DNA of 64,000 nucleotides from Nitrospira sp. (lineage in GTDB: Bacteria; Nitrospirota; Nitrospiria; Nitrospirales; Nitrospiraceae), in NCBI GenBank assembly GCA_022843785.1, contig JALHMZ010000006.1:116043-180042 (forward strand), given 5' to 3'. Below the pieces are notes generated by a model that worked only from the letters and a program-made list of their open reading frames with translations, did not search any database and was not told the DNA's origin. The position numbers were made by a program, and so were the translations under genes. Shown piece after piece: positions 1 through 8,502 of the stretch (within the stretch, counting starts at the first letter, position 1; every line of letters starts with the position of its first letter).

Positions 1-51
1 ACTGTCCTCTTCTCGTTCGCCCTCACCGCCGGATTGTGCCATAATCCTTCC

Positions 52-1878
52 ATGATTTTGAAACGCTGGCTCGTCGGGGATCCACTGAAGACAACTCAGG
101 CTGCAGGCCAGCGGTTGTCAAAAACGCTGGCCCTCGCCATTTTCTCCTCAAATAATATTTCGTCCGTTGCGTATGCCACGGAAGAGATCTTGCTGGTTCT
201 GGTCCTGGCGGGCACTGCCGCCCTTACCTTGTCGATTCCGGTCAGCCTGGCAATCCTTTTCCTCGTGCTCGTCCTGACAATATCCTACCGCCAGATCATC
301 TATGAATACCCGGAAGGCGGCGGGGCCTATGCTGTGGCGAAAGCGAATCTGGGAGAAATCCCGGCCCTCACGGCCGCCGGAGCTTTGATGATCAGCTATA
401 TCGTCACCGTCGCCGTGAGTGTCGCGGCGGGTATCGCCGCCATCACGTCAGCCATCCCCAGCCTATTCGTCCATCGGGAAGCGTTGGGACTTGTCGCCAT
501 CATCTTTATGGTCATCATGAATCTCCGCGGCGTGCGGGAGTCGGGGCAATTCTTTGCCGTCCCAACCTACTTCGCCATCGCAGCACTCATCCTGTTGGTG
601 GCGGTGGGCGTCATCCGGTCGCTGTACGACTTGAAACCCATTCCGATGACCATGCCTCTGGGATCGCCCATCGGAGGGCTGGAACCCTTGACACTCTTTC
701 TGGTTCTTCGCGCGTTTGCCGTAGGCTGTTCCGCCGTCACCGGCATGGAGGTCATTTCCAATGGCGTCACAGCCTTTCGACATCCCGAATCGAAAAATGC
801 CGCGACGACCATGATCTGGATGTCCGTCATTCTAGGATCACTCTTCATAGGCATCAGTTGGATGGCCTACCACTACGGCATTGTGCCCAAGGCCGATGAG
901 ACGGTCGTCTCTCAACTAGCTCGCCTGACGTTCGGCAGTGGAGCTATCTATTATGCCGTCCAGATCGGGACCATGCTCCTGTTGATCCTTGCCGCTAACA
1001 GCGCGTTTGCGGGCTTCCCGCAGCTCTCCTCGATTCTGGCGCGAGACGGATTCATGCCGCATCAGATGGCCACATTTGGCGACCGGCTGGTGTTCTCCAA
1101 CGGCATCATCATCCTCGGATTTCTTGCCGGTCTCCTTCTCGTGATCTTTCAAGGCGATACCCACGCCTTGATTCCCTTATACGCCATCGGCGTCTTCATC
1201 TCGTTCACCCTCTCTCAAACCGGCATGGTGAAGCGATGGCTCGTGAAACAAGGGCCTCATTGGCGCAAAAAATTAATTGTAAACGGCATCGGCGCCGTCA
1301 CGACCGGCGTGGCCACGACCATCATCGCCAGCACCAAATTCACAGAAGGCGCCTGGATCGTGTTCCTGCTGGTCGCCATCCTGATCCTCATGTTCCAGGG
1401 CATTCGCTCTCACTACCGGGCCGTATCGGAACAAATCACCCTGGACCGCAGGGGATCTCGGCCCCCGCTGCCTCGACGGAATGTCGTGATCATTCCGGTC
1501 AGCGGAGTGAATCGCGCCGTGATCCGCGCCCTGGACTATGCGAGAAGCCGCCCCGGTGAGATTCGCGCCGTGTATGTCGATCTTGACCCGGAAGAAAGTG
1601 CCAAGGTCAAAATTCAATGGGCCCAATGGGGTGGCGGTGTCAATTTGATCGCCCTCCCTTCTCCCTATCGTTCAGTCCTGGGGTCCCTCCTCGAGTACGT
1701 CGAGGAAATTCTGGAAAAAGATCCGAACACCTGGGTGACCGTTGTGATCCCTGAAATTCTTCCGGCCCGCTGGTGGCAAAACATTCTGCACAACCAACGC
1801 GCTCTGATGCTCAAAGGCGCACTCCTCTTCAAGGAACGGGTGATCCTCATGGATGTGCCGTTCCATCTGACGCGATGA
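52..1878 (+). CDS. APC-family amino acid permease-like membrane protein
   Basis: ORF 34..1878; SNNISSVAYATEEIL and YEYPEGGGAY motifs, about 12 hydrophobic segments, soluble C-terminal tail. Internal ATG at 52 is a likely start. Confidence 0.85.
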   Translation: MILKRWLVGDPLKTTQAAGQRLSKTLALAIFSSNNISSVAYATEEILLVLVLAGTAALTLSIPVSLAILFLVLVLTISYRQIIYEYPEGGGAYAVAKANLGEIPALTAAGALMISYIVTVAVSVAAGIAAITSAIPSLFVHREALGLVAIIFMVIMNLRGVRESGQFFAVPTYFAIAALILLVAVGVIRSLYDLKPIPMTMPLGSPIGGLEPLTLFLVLRAFAVGCSAVTGMEVISNGVTAFRHPESKNAATTMIWMSVILGSLFIGISWMAYHYGIVPKADETVVSQLARLTFGSGAIYYAVQIGTMLLLILAANSAFAGFPQLSSILARDGFMPHQMATFGDRLVFSNGIIILGFLAGLLLVIFQGDTHALIPLYAIGVFISFTLSQTGMVKRWLVKQGPHWRKKLIVNGIGAVTTGVATTIIASTKFTEGAWIVFLLVAILILMFQGIRSHYRAVSEQITLDRRGSRPPLPRRNVVIIPVSGVNRAVIRALDYARSRPGEIRAVYVDLDPEESAKVKIQWAQWGGGVNLIALPSPYRSVLGSLLEYVEEILEKDPNTWVTVVIPEILPARWWQNILHNQRALMLKGALLFKERVILMDVPFHLTR

Positions 1879-1901
1879 CCGTGGGACGTGAAGCGTATCT
1901 C

Positions 1902-2939
1902 GTGAAGCGTATCTCGCAAACTCGGACCTCGTACCTAGTTCTGTTTGCCTCATGCCTGGCCATGGCTGCTCCTGCCCATGCGTTCAAGATCGTCGAACCG
2001 GCAGAAGGCGCTACCCTGATTGCTGGAAGTACCGTGACTGCGCAAGTAGATATGGGAAAAGACCGCGGCATCGTTGCAGTGCGCTACTACTGGTACGGCG
2101 GACAGGACGAAGCATTGGTCGAACAGGATGATGCCACCGCCACCGGCTCCATCGTTGCACCCGTTGCCTCGATCGGGCAGGCCGAACACAACCCACCCTT
2201 CGGCGGCCGCCTGTTGATCCCCACGGACGGCATCGGACCGATGCGGGTCCTGGCCGTCGCTGAAATCTCACGTGGACGTCTGGGCACACGCTCCGTCTTC
2301 GACGAAGTGATGGTTCAGGTTGAACCCAAGGCCGCCCTGACCACAATCGACTTTGCAACCGACAAGCCGCTCCAGCTCGGGCGGGCCGGACAATCCTCCG
2401 CCTTCGGCCACGTGGATTCTCTAGGTAAGATTTTCGAGTTGCCGGTTGTCGGTGAGTTCACCGACGGCATAGTCCGCCGGATCAGCGCTCCGGAAACCGG
2501 AACCACCTACGAGTCTTCAAGCCCAAACGTCATTAGAGTCATGTCCGGTGGACTACTCCAGATCGTCGGCAACGGCAAGACGGTGCTGACTGTGACCAAC
2601 CACGGCAAACAGGCTCTGCTCGATGTAGACGTAAACGTTAACGACGAGCCAAACGCACCGCCGATCGCCGATGCGGGGATAAGCAAAACCGTGAGAGCCG
2701 GATCAACAGTCAAATTGAGCGGGCTGAAAAGCCGCGACCCCGAAGGCGAAGCCCTGTACTATACCTGGAGCCAACTGCGCGGCAGCAAAGTGTCGCTGCT
2801 CGACGCAAACAACGCCGAGGCCTCCTTCCTCGCCCCGCATGTCTCAGAGCCAAGAACCTATCGATTCAAGCTGCGCGTGACGGACAAGAAAGGCGCGGAT
2901 AGCCTACCGGTGTTTGTGGATGTGACGGTGGAGCCGTAG
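1902..2939 (+). CDS. Secreted protein with Ig-like/PKD-like domain
   Basis: Signal peptide (KRISQTRTSYLVLFASCLAMAAPAHAF); C-terminal NAPPIADAGISKTVRAGSTVKLSGLKSRDPEGEALYYTWSQ is PKD/REJ-like. Start GTG 1902 or ATG 1875; the longer ORF from 1773 overlaps the upstream gene. Confidence 0.7.
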   Translation: MKRISQTRTSYLVLFASCLAMAAPAHAFKIVEPAEGATLIAGSTVTAQVDMGKDRGIVAVRYYWYGGQDEALVEQDDATATGSIVAPVASIGQAEHNPPFGGRLLIPTDGIGPMRVLAVAEISRGRLGTRSVFDEVMVQVEPKAALTTIDFATDKPLQLGRAGQSSAFGHVDSLGKIFELPVVGEFTDGIVRRISAPETGTTYESSSPNVIRVMSGGLLQIVGNGKTVLTVTNHGKQALLDVDVNVNDEPNAPPIADAGISKTVRAGSTVKLSGLKSRDPEGEALYYTWSQLRGSKVSLLDANNAEASFLAPHVSEPRTYRFKLRVTDKKGADSLPVFVDVTVEP

Positions 2940-3124
2940 CTTCGTGAAGCGTCGCTCGTGAAGCATAGTTCGCCAAAGAGGGATCGTCTTGCCCCGTAGG
3001 TTTGGCGGCTTCGGTTGGGCTCTTCACCATGGCATCCGGTTAGCTTCAAGCATTTGCCCTCAATGGTCCTTTCGCCTATACAGACATCATTTCAGACCTA
3101 GTCTCCTAGGCGAATGAGCCGATC

Positions 3125-3321
3125 ATGGCAACGCTCACGCTCTCTCTCTCAGATGAGGAACTCCGGCAATTGGAAGCGCTGGGTAAGCGCGAAGGTCTGA
3201 CGGTCGAACAGATGGTGCGCCTGGGCATCAACGACTTTATCGGCCAGCCTGATAACACGTTCCGTGCCGCTGCCAAGCGCGTGATGGATAAAACGCCGAG
3301 CTCTATCGGCGCCTGTTATAG
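3125..3321 (+). pseudogene. Frameshifted duplicate of the Doc-associated antitoxin
   Basis: Near-identical to 4208..4405 but 197 instead of 198 nt; 1-nt deletion near the 3' end (gataaaacgcc vs gagaagaacgcc). Restored frame ends ...NAELYRRLL* at 3319-3321. Confidence 0.8.
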
Positions 3322-3348
3322 TCCCAACTCACTTGCCTGCCAGCTCTG

Positions 3349-3789
3349 CTACCGGCTAGCGCCGAGAGGATGCACAACCCATTTGCCGAATTGGCGGAAA
3401 TCATCGTCGAAAGCGAACGCCGTCCCGATGCCGAGCCGTTTCATGATTGCGAAGCTGGTGCAATCCGTAAAGCTGAACCGCTTATCCGGATACTGACGGA
3501 AGATAGCCCAAGCTTTTTCCTCGTCGGCTTGAGTCATTCGAATGATGGGAGTGGTGGTCTCACCCAGCAAGCGGATTCCAAATTGCAGGGCTTGTTCGTA
3601 CCCAAGCCGCATGCGAAGGAGCGTGATGGTTTCATGGACGATCACATTACTGGTTACGAGGAGTCGATCCGTGGATTGCACGTACTGTAGCGCCTGATGA
3701 TGCAATCGATCGGTTTGATCCGCGAGGGCAAAGAACGCTGAGGTATCAACGAAGACGGACTTGCGGAACAATTGGGCGGATAGGCTCAA
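3349..3789 (-). CDS. PIN-domain (VapC-type) toxin
   Basis: VFVDTSAFFALADQTDRLHHQA...SFTDCTSFAIMKRLGIGTAFAFDDDFRQFG: typical PIN acidic residues. Confidence 0.88.
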   Translation of the reverse strand: MSLSAQLFRKSVFVDTSAFFALADQTDRLHHQALQYVQSTDRLLVTSNVIVHETITLLRMRLGYEQALQFGIRLLGETTTPIIRMTQADEEKAWAIFRQYPDKRFSFTDCTSFAIMKRLGIGTAFAFDDDFRQFGKWVVHPLGASR

Positions 3790-3974
3790 GGCTTCTCGTG
3801 CAGATAGGTGTCGTGCTCGATGCTGATATCGGCAAATCCGCTGGCCCCGATGCCTGAGAGAGACAGGAGGGACTTTTTCTGACGAGCCACCCGCTTTTGC
3901 AGGCTCGACCGCTGGGCTGTCACGGTTCGCTTAACGTGAGTTTTGCGCCGTTTACTATGAAGTGCCATGCCCAC
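3786..3974 (-). CDS. VapB-type antitoxin, partner of 3349..3789
   Basis: Overlaps toxin start (ATGA); C-terminal SLSGIGASGFADISIEHDTYLHEKP is typical of VapB antitoxins. Confidence 0.7.
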   Translation of the reverse strand: MGMALHSKRRKTHVKRTVTAQRSSLQKRVARQKKSLLSLSGIGASGFADISIEHDTYLHEKP

Positions 3975-4207
3975 CCTCTGTGCTGATGACGTTATGATAC
4001 CGCAGTCCCTCAGTGTTCACAATGATCGGCCATGATCGGCCATTGTTTCAACTACACCTCACTCAACCGCATCGGCCCGTAGGTTTGGCGGGCATGGTTG
4101 CACTATTCGATATGTCATCCGCTTAGCTTCAAGCATTTGCCCTCAAAGGTCCTTTCGCCTATACTGACATCATTTCGGACGTAGTCTCCTAGGCGAAGGA
4201 GCCGACC

Positions 4208-4405
4208 ATGGCAATGCTCACGATCTCTCTCTCAGATGAGGAGCTCCAGCGATTGGAAACGCTGGGGAAGCGCGAAGGTCTGACGGTCGAGCAAATGGTT
4301 CGCCTTGGCATCAACGACTTCATTGGCCAGCCCGATGACGCATTCCGTGCCGCTGCCAAGCGCGTGATGGAGAAGAACGCCGAACTCTACCGTCGCCTCT
4401 CGTGA
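4208..4405 (+). CDS. Antitoxin of Doc-type TA module
   Basis: 65 aa, MAMLTISLSDEELQRLETLGKREGLTVEQMVRLGINDFIGQPDDAFRAAAKRVMEKNAELYRRLS; overlaps doc start. Confidence 0.75.
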   Translation: MAMLTISLSDEELQRLETLGKREGLTVEQMVRLGINDFIGQPDDAFRAAAKRVMEKNAELYRRLS

Positions 4406-4794
4406 CCCGCTATCTTTCCATTGCGGAAGTTCTCGAACTGCACCAATCCGTCATCGAACACTGGGGTGGCGCGAGTGGCATCCGGGATCTTGGCTCGTTG
4501 GAATCTGCCCTCGCACAACCGCGTCAGAGCGTTGCTGGACAGGATCTCTATCCGGATCTCACAAGCAAAGCAGCAGCCCTATGCTTCTCTCTGGTCTTGA
4601 ACCACCCCTTTGTCGATGGGAACAAGAGAATCGGACATGCCGCAATGGAAACCTTTCTCTTCGTAAACGGCTCTGAGCTGCGTGCATCCGTCGATGAACA
4701 GGAGCGCATCATGCTCGATCTGGCCGCCGGCGCTCTTTCTCGCGAGAACTTTGTGGAATGGGTGACGCAACACACCGTCTCGACTACAAAATAG
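4402..4794 (+). CDS. doc: Doc-family (Fic fold) death-on-curing toxin
   Basis: HPFVDGNKRIGHAAMETFL matches the Doc/Fic HxFx(D/E)GNKR motif. Confidence 0.92.
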   Translation: MTRYLSIAEVLELHQSVIEHWGGASGIRDLGSLESALAQPRQSVAGQDLYPDLTSKAAALCFSLVLNHPFVDGNKRIGHAAMETFLFVNGSELRASVDEQERIMLDLAAGALSRENFVEWVTQHTVSTTK

Positions 4795-4815
4795 TCCTTC
4801 CCTCTCCAACCAACT

Positions 4816-6381
4816 TTACACCTCACTCAACCGCATCGGCCCATAGGTTTGCCGTGCCTTCCTTAGTTCATCATGATGCCGTCGAAGGGCGGGGCCGAAC
4901 GTGGAGAGTGACACCGCTTTGCGATGAGGCTCGATCCTGCGTTCGACCTGCTCAATCGCCTCTGCCAATTGGCCGACCATACGGCGGCCCGAGCCGGTGA
5001 GCCAGCCGAGGTGGCGATCGGCATAGTGGAGGTCTTGGAGTGAGTAACGGACGGACTCGACTTCTTCCAAACATCGAAAGCGGGCCCGTTGAAGATCACG
5101 TGGCGTCAGCCCCGCGAGTTTCCACCGCGCCGATCCGCCAGGCCCTGATGCCCACGTCAAAAGCCGCTCAAACAGTATCGCGCCCATCGTGAAGGTAAAT
5201 GTCGCGTGGAGAATCCCGCGAAGCGGGCGGAGGCTCCGGCGCCAGGGCGAATAGAAAATCTGCTGATGGTGGTCGCCGTGATACATCACATATTTACGCA
5301 GCAAAAGATTCAGATGGTGGTGGCTGTTCTCGTGGGTCAAATCGTCAATTAAATCCAGATTGTCCCGATCGAAACAATTGATGAACGACAATCCCGGTCG
5401 ATGACGATAGCTGAAACTCACCACCCCCTTCGCCTTGAGCGGCACAATCCGCGATGTCAGTAAGGCCAGCACCCCAGCCCCTTCAGGCCAGGCTGCTTGG
5501 ATCGTCCTCCAAGCCCGGCTGATCCGTTCCGCCTGCTTCTGCTCTGTTCGGACAATCGCCCGAGGCTGCCGGTCTTTTCCATAGACTAACGTCGGACCGA
5601 TCGTCACCGGACACTGTTCAGCCTCGAGCGCCGCCTCTGTCGCCTGAGATGCCCAGCTCCATTCACCCTGCCCTCCCCATGCGGTCCATAACTCAGAGGT
5701 CTTTCGACCGACGCGCACCGAAATCCCACTCGTCCCGATCAGAAACGTCGACTGGCCGGACCCTCGTTTCAGACAGCGGCACACCTCGGCAGGAGCCTCG
5801 CGCCACTCTCCGGCAATTCCGACCGAAATGCCATTCCCTGCTTCCGCCCGCTCGAAGTTGGCATCGAATATTGCCGGTGCCTCCCATCGCGGCACCGTGC
5901 GCTGTTTGCACCACTTCACGGCAAGTCTCGGATCGAACAGGATCGATTCCTGCGTCAATTCACGCGCCAGCCTCCGGCACAAACTCGTGAGCCGTTTCTC
6001 AAGCCCAGCCGCGCGAGGACGGCCCAGAGGAAACAGATCGTGGAGGTAGCTGTTCTCAAAAAACTTTTCCTGGCATTCGGTGAACAGTTGCTGCGTGAAT
6101 TCGGCCCGATCCGGCTCTCGTTCCCATTGCTGGAGAATGTCCAAAAAATAGACGAGATCATTGAGCGACTCGATCCATCCGGCCACCTTCCAGTTGGAAT
6201 AGCTTTCGACTGCGAGCGATCGGCTGAGGATCTGGAACAATCCAACCGGAAGGTCATACCGGGAGGAGAGATCCGGATAATCGGTCTGAAGCTCTCGACA
6301 GAGATCCTGCAACAACCGCTGCATCGAGAGACGAAACTCATCGGTCAGACGAGTGAGAAGCGGCAACTCCAAGAGGGGCAT
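4816..6381 (-). CDS. HExxH-motif protein, possibly related to HExxH putative peptide-modification proteins
   Basis: 521 aa with DDLTHENSHHHLNLLLRKYVMYHG (HENSH); architecture recalls the HEXXH motif-containing putative peptide modification family. Confidence 0.5.
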   Translation of the reverse strand: MPLLELPLLTRLTDEFRLSMQRLLQDLCRELQTDYPDLSSRYDLPVGLFQILSRSLAVESYSNWKVAGWIESLNDLVYFLDILQQWEREPDRAEFTQQLFTECQEKFFENSYLHDLFPLGRPRAAGLEKRLTSLCRRLARELTQESILFDPRLAVKWCKQRTVPRWEAPAIFDANFERAEAGNGISVGIAGEWREAPAEVCRCLKRGSGQSTFLIGTSGISVRVGRKTSELWTAWGGQGEWSWASQATEAALEAEQCPVTIGPTLVYGKDRQPRAIVRTEQKQAERISRAWRTIQAAWPEGAGVLALLTSRIVPLKAKGVVSFSYRHRPGLSFINCFDRDNLDLIDDLTHENSHHHLNLLLRKYVMYHGDHHQQIFYSPWRRSLRPLRGILHATFTFTMGAILFERLLTWASGPGGSARWKLAGLTPRDLQRARFRCLEEVESVRYSLQDLHYADRHLGWLTGSGRRMVGQLAEAIEQVERRIEPHRKAVSLSTFGPALRRHHDELRKARQTYGPMRLSEV

Positions 6382-6524
6382 CGTGGATGACTCAACAATG
6401 GGTGACGTGGAGGACTGTAGCGCAGTGGAGTGACGGCTGCAAGGAAAGAGCTCCGTGGGAGGAGCACGGCACGAACGACCGGCTCCATGAAGCGGACCTG
6501 CTGTCGTGCTATACGGGTAGCCTA

Positions 6525-6737
6525 TTAGGCGGCCTTGGCATGCGTGTGCTTCGCCGAAATATGTGCGTCTGGCATGTCTGATTTAAGCTGGCGCATCCGA
6601 TTGTGAGCGATGAGCGAGTCGACGACGTTGCCGCAGGCAACGCATCGTAACCCCCGCATCCACATCGGCAAGAAACTCTCCTGCATGTCGATCAAATTGT
6701 CCGGAACCATAAGACCATGACATCTCGAGCAATTCAT
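6525..6737 (-). CDS. Small zinc-ribbon-like protein
   Basis: MNCSRCHGLMVPDNLIDMQ...LRCVACGNVVDSLI with two CxxC pairs; start placed at ATG 6737. Confidence 0.6.
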   Translation of the reverse strand: MNCSRCHGLMVPDNLIDMQESFLPMWMRGLRCVACGNVVDSLIAHNRMRQLKSDMPDAHISAKHTHAKAA

Positions 6738-6990
6738 GGAAGTCCTCCTGGTAACAGTTGGCATCTCACTTCGTTCATTCTGCGATGCCCATCTGTACCT
6801 CAAGAGAAGCAATCAGGATGCCAGGCCCTCTCCGTACACTCTTGCGCGTTTATGCGGGGAATCGTAGAGTGCCGGCCTGAAAGACCGTGAAACTGACAAA
6901 AATTTGGACTGAAATGACGGTATGGGACAAAATTGGCTCAGCATTATCCTCTCTTTGCATAACAGGTTATTGGGAAGAGGGTAGTTACTA

Positions 6991-8439
6991 ATGTCGCTGA
7001 ACAGGCTGGAACTCGAGCAGGCCGTGATGGAAATCGCGCCGATTCTACGTGGAGGCTGGATTCAAAAAATTCAGCAACCCGCCCCCGATACCCTCCTGTT
7101 GGACATTCGTGTGCCAGGACAGACCCATCGCCTGCTGATTTCCTCCAGGCCGGACACGTCCCGCTTACATCTGACCAACCACCCGCTCCAAAACCCACCG
7201 ACCCCCCCGGCTTTTTGTCAGTTCCTGCGGGCCCACTTCCAAGGGGCCCGAATCGACGGTATCTGCCAAGTACCGAACGACCGCATTGTGGAAATTCACT
7301 GTGCCTGCAAAGCAGGCACACACACAATCGTGTGCGAACTGACGGGCAGAAAATCCAACATACTGATACTTGATGCCGACAGGCGGATACTCCGCAATTT
7401 AGCGAACGAGCGAGATCTCGTCACGCAACCGTATGTCTATCCGGCGCAACACGGTAAGGATCGGCAAGAGACCTGGTCGAATCGTTTTCCCGGCTCCCTC
7501 GGCGGCAATTTTCCGATCTCGGCTGAAATCGATGCGTATTACCGGGATAAGGAATCCACGCTCGCCGTCGACCATGCTAAAGAAGCACGGCTGCGAGTGT
7601 TGCGAAACACCCTCAAGAAAGAGCATCGGCGGATCCAGGCATGGCGGGAAGACTTGGACCGGGCCGCCAGGTACCGTGACTATGCCCGCTATGGAGAATT
7701 GATCAAAGCCAACTTGGGTACGATAGCCAAAGGAGCCGATCATATGACGGTTACCGATTACTTCGATGAACAATTGCCGGAAGTCACGATTCCGCTCGAC
7801 CGCACAAAATCTCCTCAAGGCAACATGGACGACTATTTCCGAAAACATCGAAAACATATAGCTGCCGAACGCGAGTTGACGCCGCGCATCGAGCAGGCAG
7901 AACGCGAATTGGAACGATTCCGGGCAGAACTTTCAGCGCTTGAGCAAGGAACCTGGACTCCACCTGCTGCCTCTCCTTCCAGCTCCAGCGTCAAAGCACG
8001 GATCGCAACGCGCAACAACCGGCCATCCGGCGAAACACAGCGACGCGGTCCGTTTCGCCGCTTTATGTCAGCTGACGGGTTGCCGATCTTTGTCGGACGT
8101 AATGCGCGAGAAAATGATGAGCTGACTTTCGGCTTAGCCAAGAGTGACGACCTCTGGCTCCATGCCCGCGGGGCACCAGGCTCTCATGTCGTCGTACGAC
8201 TGGGAAAAGGGGCCGATGCACCGGTCGAAACTCTGCGTGACGCCGCGACGCTGGCATTGCTGTACAGCGACTTAAAGAAAAGCGGCAAAGGCGAGGTTGT
8301 CTATACCAGGCGCAAGTGGGTGAAAAAGGCCAAGGGCCAGGCACCCGGTGCCGTGACCATCACACAAGAAAAATCGCTGCATGTCAGCCTGGACAAGACC
8401 AGATTGGATGCCTTAAAGGTTCGCTCGGCCGGCGAGTAA
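6991..8439 (+). CDS. NFACT family (RqcH/Rqc2/FbpA-like) protein
   Basis: N-terminal NFACT domain and C-terminal FRRFMSADGLPIFVGRNARENDELTFGLAKSDDLWLHARGAPGSHVV (NFACT-R). Confidence 0.85.
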   Translation: MSLNRLELEQAVMEIAPILRGGWIQKIQQPAPDTLLLDIRVPGQTHRLLISSRPDTSRLHLTNHPLQNPPTPPAFCQFLRAHFQGARIDGICQVPNDRIVEIHCACKAGTHTIVCELTGRKSNILILDADRRILRNLANERDLVTQPYVYPAQHGKDRQETWSNRFPGSLGGNFPISAEIDAYYRDKESTLAVDHAKEARLRVLRNTLKKEHRRIQAWREDLDRAARYRDYARYGELIKANLGTIAKGADHMTVTDYFDEQLPEVTIPLDRTKSPQGNMDDYFRKHRKHIAAERELTPRIEQAERELERFRAELSALEQGTWTPPAASPSSSSVKARIATRNNRPSGETQRRGPFRRFMSADGLPIFVGRNARENDELTFGLAKSDDLWLHARGAPGSHVVVRLGKGADAPVETLRDAATLALLYSDLKKSGKGEVVYTRRKWVKKAKGQAPGAVTITQEKSLHVSLDKTRLDALKVRSAGE

Positions 8440-8484
8440 ACACTCCTTACCATCCCTTTTCTTCCATTCTCAAGACATGCTAGA

Positions 8485-8502
8485 GTGCCCACATATGGGC
8501 AC
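8485..8502. promoter_or_regulatory. 18-bp palindrome GTGCCCACATATGGGCAC over the start codon of the sigma54 activator
   Basis: Perfect-arm inverted repeat; the ATG at 8495 lies inside; same motif at 10535 and 10564. Confidence 0.6.

Noticed and set aside
5649-6390. Plus-strand ORFs overlapping the HExxH gene
   Set aside because: Low-complexity, arginine/serine-rich frames typical of spurious antisense ORFs.
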